Shown here one piece after another: positions 19,584 to 28,386 of a stretch of DNA of 64,000 bases. Made by a program: the position numbers and the translations under genes. How positions within the stretch are numbered: the first letter of the stretch is position 1; every line of letters starts with the position of its first letter. The notes under the pieces are model-generated. The model was not told where the DNA came from and did no database searches. It saw only the letters and a program-made list of their open reading frames with translations. The stretch comes from an uncultured Ignavibacteriota bacterium (GTDB lineage: Bacteria > Bacteroidota > Ignavibacteria > UBA10030 > UBA8401), in contig CAIOTF010000023.1 of assembly GCA_903861125.1 (NCBI GenBank), positions 62,001 through 126,000 on the forward strand, in the 5' to 3' direction.

Positions 19584-20267
19584 CTATTGAGTTAAACTCC
19601 ATACCAAGATATTAGTACCAAACCGCAGGGCTTCTTCCCTTTTTTCCGGCGGGTCTTTATGTATATCCGCATCCGCCCAGGCATCGCTCGGATTTGATTC
19701 ATACGTATAATACACTACCAGTCTTCCCTTATACATGATTCCAAATCCTTGCGGAGGTTTATTGTCGTGCTCATGTGTTTTAGGAACACCGTTCGGAAAA
19801 CGGTAAAAGCAGGAATACAAACCATAATTAAATGGAAGTTCCACGAAATCATATTCCGGAAAGACCTTTTTCATTTCACGGCGGATCGGCTTATCCATTC
19901 CATAGTCATCGTCAATATAGAGAAAGCCGCCGCTTTCAAGATATGTGCGCAGCCGTTTTACCTCGTATTCCGAAAACGATACATTACCGTGTCCTGTTAT
20001 AAAGATAAGAGGATAAGTTGTAAAATTATCATTAGAAATCTCTACATATTCATATTTCGGGTCTGCGTCAATTCCTGCGTTTTGCTTAGCATATTTCAGC
20101 AAATTCACTTCGGCAGAAGGATCATTATACCAATCGCCGCCGCCGGAGTATTTCAGCCGGGCAATGCGGTACTGCGATTCAATACGTTTGGACTGCGCAT
20201 TGATTTGGCTGATTACGCTGATAAAAATGCAGAGGATAATTACTGCCGGTTTGCTCAATGATGCCAT
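19584..20267 (-). CDS. DUF4159 domain-containing exported protein
   Basis: 227 residues with a signal peptide (1-24, ending INAQ). The mature part matches DUF4159: FRIARLKYSGGGDWYNDPS-like opening, then PLIFITGHG, RLRTYLESGGFLYIDDDYG and RREMKKVFP motifs. The fold is predicted to be glutamine-amidotransferase-like without the catalytic Cys. Function is unknown. It stands directly downstream of the ftsZ terminator, so it needs its own promoter: a TTG-N20-TATCTTTA stretch sits right before the start codon and would give a nearly leaderless mRNA, but this is weak. The DUF4175 gene follows 53 bp downstream. Confidence 0.8.
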   Translation of the reverse strand: MASLSKPAVIILCIFISVISQINAQSKRIESQYRIARLKYSGGGDWYNDPSAEVNLLKYAKQNAGIDADPKYEYVEISNDNFTTYPLIFITGHGNVSFSEYEVKRLRTYLESGGFLYIDDDYGMDKPIRREMKKVFPEYDFVELPFNYGLYSCFYRFPNGVPKTHEHDNKPPQGFGIMYKGRLVVYYTYESNPSDAWADADIHKDPPEKREEALRFGTNILVWSLTQ

Positions 20268-20406
20268 GATTGGTAAAGATAGAAAATTAGTGAGGGAAAG
20301 ACAATCGGTCTTATTTTTTTAGGATCACACGATATCAAAAAAATGCATCACCGAAATGCATCTCTTGACCAACACTTTGTAATTGTTGTGCAATACGTAT
20401 TTTCGC

Positions 20407-20436
20407 AAAAAAAACCCGCGTTCATCACGCGGGTCT
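20407..20436 (-). terminator. Intrinsic terminator of ftsZ and the dcw cluster
   Basis: Read on the minus strand: an 8-bp stem ACCCGCGT / ACGCGGGT (20414-20421 and 20427-20434) with a 5-nt loop, followed by eight T residues. It lies 37 bp past the ftsZ stop. It is a textbook rho-independent terminator. Confidence 0.92.
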
Positions 20437-20470
20437 TATTGTACAGCAATATCTGAAAATCGGATATTGT

Positions 20471-21664
20471 TTAATCCATAATGCGGCGCAGAAACGCCGG
20501 CTTGTCCAGATCCTGCTGATTCTGCTCGATCGAATGAACTTTGGGTTCATCCTGCAAAGAAGGCGGATTCACTGTTACACCGCGGCGAAGATACGTCGGT
20601 GTATCAAACTTCTGCAGATCACGAACTCCGGTCGGGATATGATCGACCTGAATGCCGCGTGTGCGGGCCGCTGCAAACCGGTCCTGCTGCTGCGGTTTCA
20701 CCATGATCTTGTTGAAACCGGTAGCAATTACTGTAACCATGATCTCATCGGTAAGGTTGTTATCAACAACAACTCCGGCAAGAACTTCAGCATCGTTACC
20801 TGCAGCTTCAGAGATGATTGCAATTGCTTCATCATATTCCTGAATGGAAAGATTCTGACCGCCGGTGATGTTAACAAGCAATTTCTGAGCCCCTTTAATA
20901 TCGACACCTTCCAGCAGAGGACTTGAGATAGCAATGTTCGCTGCTTCCGTAGCACGGTTCTCTCCTGTGGCAATTCCGGTTCCCATCAGTGCATCGCCCA
21001 TATCGCGCATCACCCGTTTAACATCGGCAAAGTCGCGGTTGACAAGACCGGGAACGGTAATGATATCGGATATACCGCGTGTTGCATTATAGAGCACGCT
21101 GTTTGCAACTTCGAATGCCTGCGTGATCGGTGTGGCTTTATCAACGATCGTCAGAAGCCGTTGGTTCGGAATCACAATCAGTGTGTCAACGTGTTTGCGC
21201 AATTCTTCTATACCATATTCCGCCTGCGCCATTCTCTTTTTTCCTTCGTGCGTGAATGGTTTCGTTACGATACCAACCACCAATGCACCAAGACTTTTTG
21301 CAACATTTGCGATAACCGGAGCAGCACCGGTTCCCGTTCCGCCGCCCATGCCTGCGGTGACGAATACCATATCGCTGTTTGCCAAAACGCGTGCAATTTC
21401 TTCCTTATCCTCTTCAGCAGCACGCTGACCAACTGTCGGATCTGCGCCGGCACCGAGTCCGCGCGTAAGATTTTTGCCGATTCTGATCTTTGTAGTTGAT
21501 GAATTCCGTTCCAGTGCCTGAACATCGGTATTGATTGCTACAAAATCGACTCCGCTCAATCCGCGTGTGATCATGCTATGAACAGCATTGGTTCCGCCGC
21601 CGCCGACACCCACGATGCGGATCTTTGCGCCATTTTCTGCCGGGCTGTCAAATTCAATTGCCAT
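20471..21664 (-). CDS. ftsZ: Cell division protein FtsZ
   Basis: 397 residues, a tubulin-like GTPase that polymerises into the division ring. The GTP-binding tubulin signature GGGTGTG is at 107-113, with the synergy loop NxDFADVKxVM further on. The C-terminal tail ends in LDKPAFLRRIMD, the conserved peptide that binds FtsA. A strong AAAGGAG ribosome site precedes the ATG at 21662-21664. It is the last gene of the dcw cluster and is followed by an intrinsic terminator. The 153-bp gap to ftsA leaves room for an extra promoter. Confidence 0.98.
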   Translation of the reverse strand: MAIEFDSPAENGAKIRIVGVGGGGTNAVHSMITRGLSGVDFVAINTDVQALERNSSTTKIRIGKNLTRGLGAGADPTVGQRAAEEDKEEIARVLANSDMVFVTAGMGGGTGTGAAPVIANVAKSLGALVVGIVTKPFTHEGKKRMAQAEYGIEELRKHVDTLIVIPNQRLLTIVDKATPITQAFEVANSVLYNATRGISDIITVPGLVNRDFADVKRVMRDMGDALMGTGIATGENRATEAANIAISSPLLEGVDIKGAQKLLVNITGGQNLSIQEYDEAIAIISEAAGNDAEVLAGVVVDNNLTDEIMVTVIATGFNKIMVKPQQQDRFAAARTRGIQVDHIPTGVRDLQKFDTPTYLRRGVTVNPPSLQDEPKVHSIEQNQQDLDKPAFLRRIMD

Positions 21665-21728
21665 AGTAACTCCTTTTGGTTTGTTATTGATTGTTAGTAA
21701 AAAATAATTTTGTTTAGTTATTATTTCA

Positions 21729-21761
21729 AAAATTAGTAGCTGTCCGATTGTTTATAGTCAA
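21729..21761 (-). promoter_or_regulatory. Candidate ftsZ promoter in the ftsA-ftsZ gap
   Basis: On the minus strand the gap reads TTGACT, 18 nt, ACTAAT, which fits a sigma70-like pair. The overlapping TAATTTTTG is one base off the Bacteroidota TAnnTTTG box, with TTG 23 nt upstream. A separate promoter would let FtsZ be made in excess of the other dcw proteins. Both readings are weak. Confidence 0.3.
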
Positions 21762-21817
21762 TTGCACTTTCATACATTAAAAATGGCGCTGATGGATCTC
21801 TTTGCTTTCCTCTTTTC

Positions 21818-23059
21818 TTACAGTTCGTCGAACCACCCTTTCATTCTGTCCAGAATATTTCGTTTATCACCCCGCACTTTAGGTTCCGGAACATTCGATG
21901 CTGTTCCGCGTGCACGGCTTTTAATCGCATGAAGCACAAGTCCGACGCCGGTTGCATACATGGGGTTTTCGATTTCCCGCACGAAACCGCCGCGAAATCC
22001 TTTCGGAATTCCGATCTTTACCGGCATTCCCAATACTTCGCGAGCAAGATCGGCTGTCCCCTTAACCAATGCGCCTCCACCCGTCAGCACGACGCCTGCA
22101 GAAAGATGTTTCTGATATCCGGAGCGTTTGATTTCCAGTGCGGCGATCTCCAGTATTTCTTCCATGCGCGGCTGAATGATCTGGCACAACATCTGCGTGT
22201 CGATGGTCATCGGTTCGCGTCCGCCAATACCCGGGATCGTGAACGGATGATTTTCGGCGATGGATGAAATGTGCGTATGGCCGTATTTCAATTTAATATC
22301 TTCCGCCTGCGTGGTGAGTATGCCAAGACCGCGGCGTATATCATCCGTCACTTTGCTTCCGGCAATTCCGATTACGGCTGTATGACGGATGGTTCTGTCG
22401 GCAAATACTGCAAGGTCAGTCGTTCCGCCGCCGATGTCGATGAGAACCACGCCGACTTCCTTTTCCTCGCCGTCCAATACCGCATCGCTCGATGCGAATG
22501 GTTCGAGAACAATGTCGCTCACGCTTACGCCGGCCCGTTGAACGCAGCGAATAATGTTCTGCGTTGCCGTCACAAGTCCGGTAATGATATGCACTGTTGC
22601 TTCCATCCGCACGCCCGACATTCCCACCGGTTCATAGACTCCATCCTGTCCGTCAACAATAAATTCCTGCGGAATGACGTGAAGAATTTTACGGTCGGAC
22701 GGAAGTGCAATTTTTTTCGTGTCTTCGATCAAACGATTAACATCGGCCTGGGTGATCTCCTGCTCCGCTCCGCTGATGGCAACAACTCCGCGGCTTTGAA
22801 AACTCTGGATATGATCACCGGCAATTCCGGCCACAACGGATTGGATTTTCACTCCGGATTGGGCTTCGGCGTCTTGAACGGCGGATTTAATAGAATCAAC
22901 CGTTCGTTCGATATGCGTAATTACACCGCGCGTCAATCCTTCTGATTTGCTTTTTCCGATCCCGAGAACATTGATCTCATTATTTGCTGCAACCGATGCA
23001 ACGATTGCACAGATTTTTGTTGTTCCAATATCTAGTCCTACATAAATATGTTCGTTCAT
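21818..23059 (-). CDS. ftsA: Cell division protein FtsA
   Basis: I choose the ATG at 23057-23059 because AAAGGGAAAAG lies just upstream; an ATG 27 nt earlier is possible. The 413-residue protein is an actin-like ATPase that tethers FtsZ to the membrane. It has the phosphate-1 motif YVGLDIGTTKICAIV at its start, the SHS2/1C domain in the middle, phosphate-2 VVLIDIGGGTTDLAVF and the adenosine motif GVVLTGGGALVKG. The C-terminal DRMKGWFDEL is an amphipathic membrane-targeting helix. It lies between ftsQ and ftsZ as in most dcw clusters. Confidence 0.97.
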   Translation of the reverse strand: MNEHIYVGLDIGTTKICAIVASVAANNEINVLGIGKSKSEGLTRGVITHIERTVDSIKSAVQDAEAQSGVKIQSVVAGIAGDHIQSFQSRGVVAISGAEQEITQADVNRLIEDTKKIALPSDRKILHVIPQEFIVDGQDGVYEPVGMSGVRMEATVHIITGLVTATQNIIRCVQRAGVSVSDIVLEPFASSDAVLDGEEKEVGVVLIDIGGGTTDLAVFADRTIRHTAVIGIAGSKVTDDIRRGLGILTTQAEDIKLKYGHTHISSIAENHPFTIPGIGGREPMTIDTQMLCQIIQPRMEEILEIAALEIKRSGYQKHLSAGVVLTGGGALVKGTADLAREVLGMPVKIGIPKGFRGGFVREIENPMYATGVGLVLHAIKSRARGTASNVPEPKVRGDKRNILDRMKGWFDEL

Positions 23060-23115
23060 TCTTTTCCCTTTTTGCGTCTCCGGCATCTCTTTGATGACCG
23101 GCTTTGTTTTCTTGT

Positions 23116-23895
23116 TTATGATTTTCTCGATACGATGACCTGATCATCAAATCGAATGTCGATGTATTGAATATCTTTTGTTTCGTTATTCTGAATGAAC
23201 TTTTGCCAGAAGGCATCAAGTTTCACAATTTTTTTTACCGCATCACCTTTGCCGAAAATTATCGGAACGCCCGCTTCAAACGAATACAGAACAAGATCGT
23301 GTCCCTTGCGAAGATGGATCTCAGAGATCGAATGTGAAAGATTCTCGCTCGTCAATTTTGAAACTTCAATGATGTCCAATGCTTCCTGCACATCGGCATT
23401 GTACAGTTTTTGACCGGTTTTGACTCCGTTCAGCGAATCCACGCCGCTGATAACCGGAATGTCGTATGTTTCCGACGATGCAACGTATGGAAGCACCGTT
23501 CCGTCCGACGCGATGTAGAACATGTCGCCCGCGAGGAGAATCGCGGAAGGTATCCGCTCTTTTACGGTTACGCGAAATGTAGAGGGCGCATCCCGCTGGA
23601 TCACCACGCGGTCCACAAAACTGTTTGTGAGAATGTTTCGTTGAACCGCCGAAAGATCAAGTTCATACATTGGTACATTCGGCGGCAGCTTCATTAGCCG
23701 TACGATTTCATCTTTGGAAATGACTCTGATCCCTTCAATAGAAACCTGTTTTACGGGAACATGGCGTTGCCACACAGATTTAACGGCGAACACCATTACA
23801 ATGGCAACCGTCAATACGGCAAAATAGAGATAGACTCGTTTTCCGTAAACAGGCTGTCTCTCTTCCGGTGTTATATGTTCCTGTTCCATTTCCAT
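23116..23895 (-). CDS. ftsQ: Cell division protein FtsQ (POTRA domain)
   Basis: About 259 residues from the ATG at 23893-23895; a TTG at 23916 would add 7 residues. There is a short cytoplasmic tail, one membrane helix (YLYFAVLTVAIVMVFAVKSV), then a POTRA domain beginning VKQVSIEGIRVISKDEIV, and the FtsQ domain with IPSAILLAGDMFYIASDGTVLP. It links early and late divisome parts in the periplasm, with FtsB and FtsL. It sits between murC and ftsA, as expected. No murB lies between murC and ftsQ, where some clusters have one. Confidence 0.92.
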   Translation of the reverse strand: MEMEQEHITPEERQPVYGKRVYLYFAVLTVAIVMVFAVKSVWQRHVPVKQVSIEGIRVISKDEIVRLMKLPPNVPMYELDLSAVQRNILTNSFVDRVVIQRDAPSTFRVTVKERIPSAILLAGDMFYIASDGTVLPYVASSETYDIPVISGVDSLNGVKTGQKLYNADVQEALDIIEVSKLTSENLSHSISEIHLRKGHDLVLYSFEAGVPIIFGKGDAVKKIVKLDAFWQKFIQNNETKDIQYIDIRFDDQVIVSRKS

Positions 23896-23973
23896 TGTCA
23901 ATATATATTTTTCCAAATTGTTCCGTTATAATTCACCCGCGCAAACGGAACGTGACCGGGATAATCGGATTTA

Positions 23974-25350
23974 TTATAATTCCTTTAATAATTGCTCGCC
24001 GAATTTCCAAATATCGCCAGCGCCCATCGTGATAACAATGTCGCCGCTCTTGGCAATACTTTTCACAAATGCGGGAACATTTTTTTTGTCCTGAACATAA
24101 TGGGCTTCTTTATGTCCGTACTGTTTTGCAGCATTCACGATCAATTCTCCCGTTACGCCTTGTATCGGTTCCTCGCGCGCCGGATACACATCTGTTACAA
24201 CAAGCACATCCGCAAACAGGAATGCTTTACCAAACTCTTCATAAAAATCCCTTGTGCGTGAATACAGGTGCGGCTGAAACAGACATACAACCCTGTTTCT
24301 CCAGCCGGATTTTACGCCGCTCAGTGTTGCTTTGCATTCTGTCGGATGATGTGCATAGTCGTCGTATACGACAATTCCTTTTGCCTCGCCTTTCTTTTCC
24401 CAACGGCGGTACACTCCGGTAAATTTTTCAATTCCTGCTTTTGCTTTTTCAAACGGGACATTCAGATTCAGTCCGACCGCTATTGCAGCTAATGCATTTT
24501 GCACATTATGTTTACCCGGTATCTGCAGCGTCACCTGACCCAGTTCGTTCTTTCCCTGCAGCACCGTGAAGATCGTCTTGTTCTCTTTGTGCTGAATATC
24601 CACCGCCTGCACATCGGCTTGCGGCGATTGAAGTCCGTAGGTAATAATCTTTTTCTTGCTGAGCTGCGGAAGAATATCCTGCAATGCCGGTTCATCCAGA
24701 TTCAGCACAACAAATCCGTAGAATGGAACTTTATTTGCAAATTGAATGAATGCACTTTTGATATCTTCCAGATCGCGATAACAATCCAGATGGTCGGTTT
24801 CAAGCGTTGTCATCACGGCAATGGTCGGTGTCAACGATAGAAATGACCGATCGAACTCGTCCGCTTCCACGACGATGAATTCGCCTTTGCCAAGACGCGC
24901 ATTCGTTCCTCCAAGACCGCTCAATTTTCCGCCAACGATCACCGTCGGATCAAGTCCCCCTTCCATCAAAACCAGACTCGCCATTGATGTGGTGGTTGTT
25001 TTTCCGTGTGTGCCGGCAATTCCGATCCCATATTTCAACCGCATCACTTCTGCCAGCATTTCGGCACGCCGGACAATCGGAATCTTTCTGCGGATCGCTT
25101 CCTGCACTTCCGGATTGTCGTTAATAACAGCCGACGAATAGACCAGCGTATCAACATCTGCCGCAATATTTTCTGCTTTGTGTCCTTCGTAAATTGTAGC
25201 ACCGAGCGATTCCAGACGATCCGTTACGTCACTCTTAGCGCGGTCAGAACCGCTGATCATAAATCCCTGATCGAGCAGGATCTCTGCGATTCCGCTCATT
25301 CCTATTCCGCCGATGCCGACGAAGTGTAATTTTTTTATTGAAGAAAACAT
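23974..25350 (-). CDS. murC: UDP-N-acetylmuramate--L-alanine ligase
   Basis: 458 residues, usual MurC length. It adds L-Ala to UDP-MurNAc, using ATP, in the cytosol. It has the Rossmann start HFVGIGGIGMSGIAEIL (9-25), the ATP loop GTHGKTTTT (113-121), the EADEFDRSFL motif, and the C-terminal VYDDYAHHPTE typical of MurC. It follows the unknown membrane-protein gene by 145 bp and precedes ftsQ by about 78 bp. Confidence 0.97.
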   Translation of the reverse strand: MFSSIKKLHFVGIGGIGMSGIAEILLDQGFMISGSDRAKSDVTDRLESLGATIYEGHKAENIAADVDTLVYSSAVINDNPEVQEAIRRKIPIVRRAEMLAEVMRLKYGIGIAGTHGKTTTTSMASLVLMEGGLDPTVIVGGKLSGLGGTNARLGKGEFIVVEADEFDRSFLSLTPTIAVMTTLETDHLDCYRDLEDIKSAFIQFANKVPFYGFVVLNLDEPALQDILPQLSKKKIITYGLQSPQADVQAVDIQHKENKTIFTVLQGKNELGQVTLQIPGKHNVQNALAAIAVGLNLNVPFEKAKAGIEKFTGVYRRWEKKGEAKGIVVYDDYAHHPTECKATLSGVKSGWRNRVVCLFQPHLYSRTRDFYEEFGKAFLFADVLVVTDVYPAREEPIQGVTGELIVNAAKQYGHKEAHYVQDKKNVPAFVKSIAKSGDIVITMGAGDIWKFGEQLLKEL

Positions 25351-25495
25351 AGACGCCGTTATTTATTTATGTTGATAAGTAGTATAGACCAATTAATTAA
25401 CGTGCTGCAAATACCATCTTGTTGTTGTGAACTTTTTAGTGCATCATTTCCATCGCTGTGCATCTCTATCCATTCCGCCATCACACAAATTCCTG

Positions 25496-25990
25496 TCACC
25501 GTACTGGTTTTTTTCTAAATTGAAACCTCTTTTGTCTTTTCGGAGTTCGTTCCGATAACTGTTCCAGCAGTTTCAATAATTCCCGTTCCCGCTCATACCG
25601 TCCCAACCGGATTCTAAAAGAGCGGCGGCGTTGTTTTGTTTTGATGATAACAATCTGAAACCGTCCGGCCGTTTGCACCGACCGCTCTTTGCCGATATGA
25701 ATCCATTCGATGTCGGGAACAGCAATGGTGCGCCGGTTGAAACGGTGTTGAAAAACTATCGCGTTGTCGTTCACGATCACTTTTCTGTCGCGAATGCGGT
25801 TTAAGAGCAATGTTAAAAATGAGACGCCGACAAAGAATGCGATGATATACATGATCGGATCGTTTGACACGAGCGTGAAATTGTTCTCAAGAAATGTTCC
25901 TTTTACGCCCGCGTACAGGATCAGCGTCAATAAATAGATCAGCGCCTGCTGATAATAGAAATCCAGTTTATATTTGAATTCGTGATGCAC
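25496..25990 (-). CDS. Uncharacterised two-helix membrane protein within the dcw cluster
   Basis: 164 residues from a GTG start at 25988-25990; I do not recognise a named family. Two hydrophobic segments (about 16-33 and 45-63) are followed by a soluble, strongly basic domain. In that domain, RDRKVIVNDNAIVFQHRFNRRTIAVPDIEWIHI looks like the strands of a bacterial PH-like domain. The C-terminus (RTPKRQKRFQFRKKPVR) is highly basic and could touch lipid or nucleic acid. Gaps of 145 and 141 bp flank it, unlike the tightly packed mur genes upstream. Its place between murG and murC suggests a role in wall synthesis or division, but that is only positional. Confidence 0.6.
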   Translation of the reverse strand: MHHEFKYKLDFYYQQALIYLLTLILYAGVKGTFLENNFTLVSNDPIMYIIAFFVGVSFLTLLLNRIRDRKVIVNDNAIVFQHRFNRRTIAVPDIEWIHIGKERSVQTAGRFQIVIIKTKQRRRSFRIRLGRYERERELLKLLEQLSERTPKRQKRFQFRKKPVR

Positions 25991-26131
25991 TCTTTGATCT
26001 TTGCTCCATTTTGGAATATCTCGTTACAGATCTGTTTTCCACTCGTATCTCACCGGACACATTTCCCGCTCAGAATATCTTTTGCTGCTTGTTATCTAAA
26101 GAACGTGCCGTTGTGTGCTTTCATCACCGGC

Positions 26132-27214
26132 TTATTTTTTCATTGCAAGAACTTTCTCCGCAATCTCACAACCTGCATTCGATTTCCCGAGCAGAAGACT
26201 TTTCTCACGCATTTCTGCGCATTTATTTTCATTGAACAATAATTCCCGCACTGTGTGAAGAAGTGTCCCCTGCAATTCAGAATCTTTGATCATCACTGCT
26301 GCGCCGGATTCTACCATTGTTTGTGCGTTCATTTCCTGATGGTTGGCAGCCGCAAACGGATATGGAACAAGTATGGCCGGTTTACCAAGCCGTGTCAATT
26401 CTGCAAGCGTTGTTGCGCCGGACCGGCTTATGGCAACATCGGCCGCTGCATAACCGCAATCCATACGGTCCACATATTTCATCACTTTAATATTCGCATG
26501 CTGCTGAACGGCATTCGCCGATTGCCAATCTGCATCTCCGGTCTGCCATATAATCTGATAATCATGCGCTATTGCGTCTTCAACCACTTCCTGCATCGCT
26601 TTGTTGATAGATGCTGCACCTAAACTTCCGCCAAAGGCAATGAGCGTTTTCTTGTTAGGATCGAGACCAAAAAATCTGCTTCCATCGGTTCGGGAAACCA
26701 ATGACAGCTCTTCGCGCGTCGGTGTTCCGACACATTCAACATTCGCCGATGATGAAATCCATTTTTTGGTCACTTCGAATGTGATAAATACTTTTGATAC
26801 TTTTGATGCAAGCATCCGTGTTGTTACACCCGGGTAGCTATTGCTTTCGTGAACGACCGTCGGGATACCAAGCAGTGATGCTACGAACAGGACTGGACCG
26901 CAAACATACCCGCCGGTTCCGACAACGACATCCGGATGAACTTTTTTTATGAGAAAGAACGATTGAAACAATGAAACGATTACTTTCAACGGAAATAGAA
27001 TGTTCTTTACTTTCAATCTTCTGCTGAACCCGCTGATCCAGATCGCATGGAACTGATAACCCTTTTGCGGAACTACGCGCGCTTCAATTTTTTCTTTCGT
27101 GCCGACGAACGCAATTGTTGCTTTTGGTTCTTTCTTTCGGATCTCTTCCGCAATAGCAATTGCAGGATAGAGATGACCGCCTGTTCCGCCGGCTGCAAAC
27201 AGAATCGTTGCCAT
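26132..27214 (-). CDS. murG: UDP-GlcNAc:undecaprenyl-PP-MurNAc-pentapeptide GlcNAc transferase
   Basis: 360 residues from the ATG at 27212-27214, which overlaps the ftsW stop in a TGATG arrangement. MurG converts lipid I to lipid II at the inner face of the membrane. It has the N-terminal GGTGGHLYPA loop (9-18), then the membrane-associating patch NILFPLKVIVSLFQSFF, VVVGTGGYVCGP and the C-terminal UDP-GlcNAc site with ISRSGATTLAEL and PAILVPYPFAAANHQ. Translational coupling to ftsW fits joint supply of precursor and flippase/polymerase. Confidence 0.97.
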   Translation of the reverse strand: MATILFAAGGTGGHLYPAIAIAEEIRKKEPKATIAFVGTKEKIEARVVPQKGYQFHAIWISGFSRRLKVKNILFPLKVIVSLFQSFFLIKKVHPDVVVGTGGYVCGPVLFVASLLGIPTVVHESNSYPGVTTRMLASKVSKVFITFEVTKKWISSSANVECVGTPTREELSLVSRTDGSRFFGLDPNKKTLIAFGGSLGAASINKAMQEVVEDAIAHDYQIIWQTGDADWQSANAVQQHANIKVMKYVDRMDCGYAAADVAISRSGATTLAELTRLGKPAILVPYPFAAANHQEMNAQTMVESGAAVMIKDSELQGTLLHTVRELLFNENKCAEMREKSLLLGKSNAGCEIAEKVLAMKK

Positions 27215-28386
27215 CAATATATTTTCCCTACAGCCGGCTCGACCTTCAGCGTCGGCTGTTCGATAAATTGCCGTTCACGGGGATGAAGATCTGTCTGTGA
27301 AGAAATATTCAACAGCACGCCGACGGCAAATGATGAAAAGATGATCGCCGTGCCTCCATAACTGACGAACGGCATGGGAACACCCGTTGTCGGCATCAAT
27401 CCGAGTGTCACAAGCGCATTGGCGATTGCATACAGTACAATCGTCGATGTAATTCCAATCGCCAGATATTTTCCGAAATCATCCGGTGCATATTTTGCTA
27501 TTTTCAATCCGCGCAGCAGTATCGTCAGAAACAACCCGATGAAAATGATCGTGCCGATTAATCCGTACTCTTCGCCCACAATGGAAAAAATAAAATCGCC
27601 GTACGATTCCGGAAGAAAGAGATCGCGCTGTTTGCTTTGTCCCATACCAACGCCGAAGATCCCGCCATTGCCGAAACCGATGATTCCCTGAAGCAATTGA
27701 TAGTTGGCAGTTGATGTAACTGTTTCATCGCTTCCAAAACCCACATAGGAAAGGATGCGTTTCATTCTGTACGGCGCACTGACCATATATACAAGCAGTG
27801 CCGGAACCAGTCCTGCCAATGAGATCATTACATGTTTTATCCTTGCACCGCCGACAAAGACCAGGATCATGCCAAGCGCAAAGATCATAGACCCTGTGCT
27901 GAAATTCGGCTGAACCATCACCAGCAGAACAACAAGACCAATCCAGATCATCAACGGCATAAAGCCGGTCTTGAAATCGGCAAGCTTTTCCCGTTTGTTT
28001 GAAAGCAAATACGCCAGATGAAATAACAGAGCAAATTTTGCGATCTCCGACGGCTGCAAACTGAATCCGCCTACAGAGAGCCACCGCGCCGCCCCTTTTA
28101 CTTCACCCCCCAGCACACGGGTTGCAAAAAGTAATAGAATGGATACCATCAGCACCCATTTCGTCAGCGGTTTATATCTTTTGTAATCCATATTAATGGC
28201 AAAGAACATCACGACCAGTCCGGCAAGAATCTTGGTGATATGCTTGTTCACAAGACCGCTTGACGACTGCATCTTCTGCATTGCCCATGTTGATGAAGCA
28301 CTGTAGACGACAACGGTGCTTGCCACCATCAGGATCAGGACGACAAAAAGCGTGATGCGGTCAATATGATTTTTTTCTGATGCCAT
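27214..28386 (-). CDS. ftsW: SEDS septal peptidoglycan polymerase FtsW
   Basis: 390 residues with about ten membrane helices. FtsW is the SEDS glycosyltransferase that works with the class B PBP (FtsI) at the septum. Family features seen are KGAARWLSVGGFSLQPSEIAK, the QPNFSTGSM motif, NYQLLQGIIGFGNGGIFGVGMGQSKQ in the large loop, LPESYGDFIFSIVGEE, and GxPMPFVSYGGTA near the end. It starts with an ATG overlapping the murD TAA stop by one base (TAATG), and its TGA overlaps the murG start. Confidence 0.96.
   Translation of the reverse strand: MASEKNHIDRITLFVVLILMVASTVVVYSASSTWAMQKMQSSSGLVNKHITKILAGLVVMFFAINMDYKRYKPLTKWVLMVSILLLFATRVLGGEVKGAARWLSVGGFSLQPSEIAKFALLFHLAYLLSNKREKLADFKTGFMPLMIWIGLVVLLVMVQPNFSTGSMIFALGMILVFVGGARIKHVMISLAGLVPALLVYMVSAPYRMKRILSYVGFGSDETVTSTANYQLLQGIIGFGNGGIFGVGMGQSKQRDLFLPESYGDFIFSIVGEEYGLIGTIIFIGLFLTILLRGLKIAKYAPDDFGKYLAIGITSTIVLYAIANALVTLGLMPTTGVPMPFVSYGGTAIIFSSFAVGVLLNISSQTDLHPRERQFIEQPTLKVEPAVGKIY

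Noticed and set aside
20340-20370. Two ATGCAT copies upstream of the DUF4159 gene as an operator
   Set aside because: Short self-complementary hexamers 13 bp apart with no wider symmetry; too weak to call.
22271-22945. A 224-codon plus-strand frame inside ftsA
   Set aside because: FtsA motifs are intact on the opposite strand; the frame is a by-product of its codon use.
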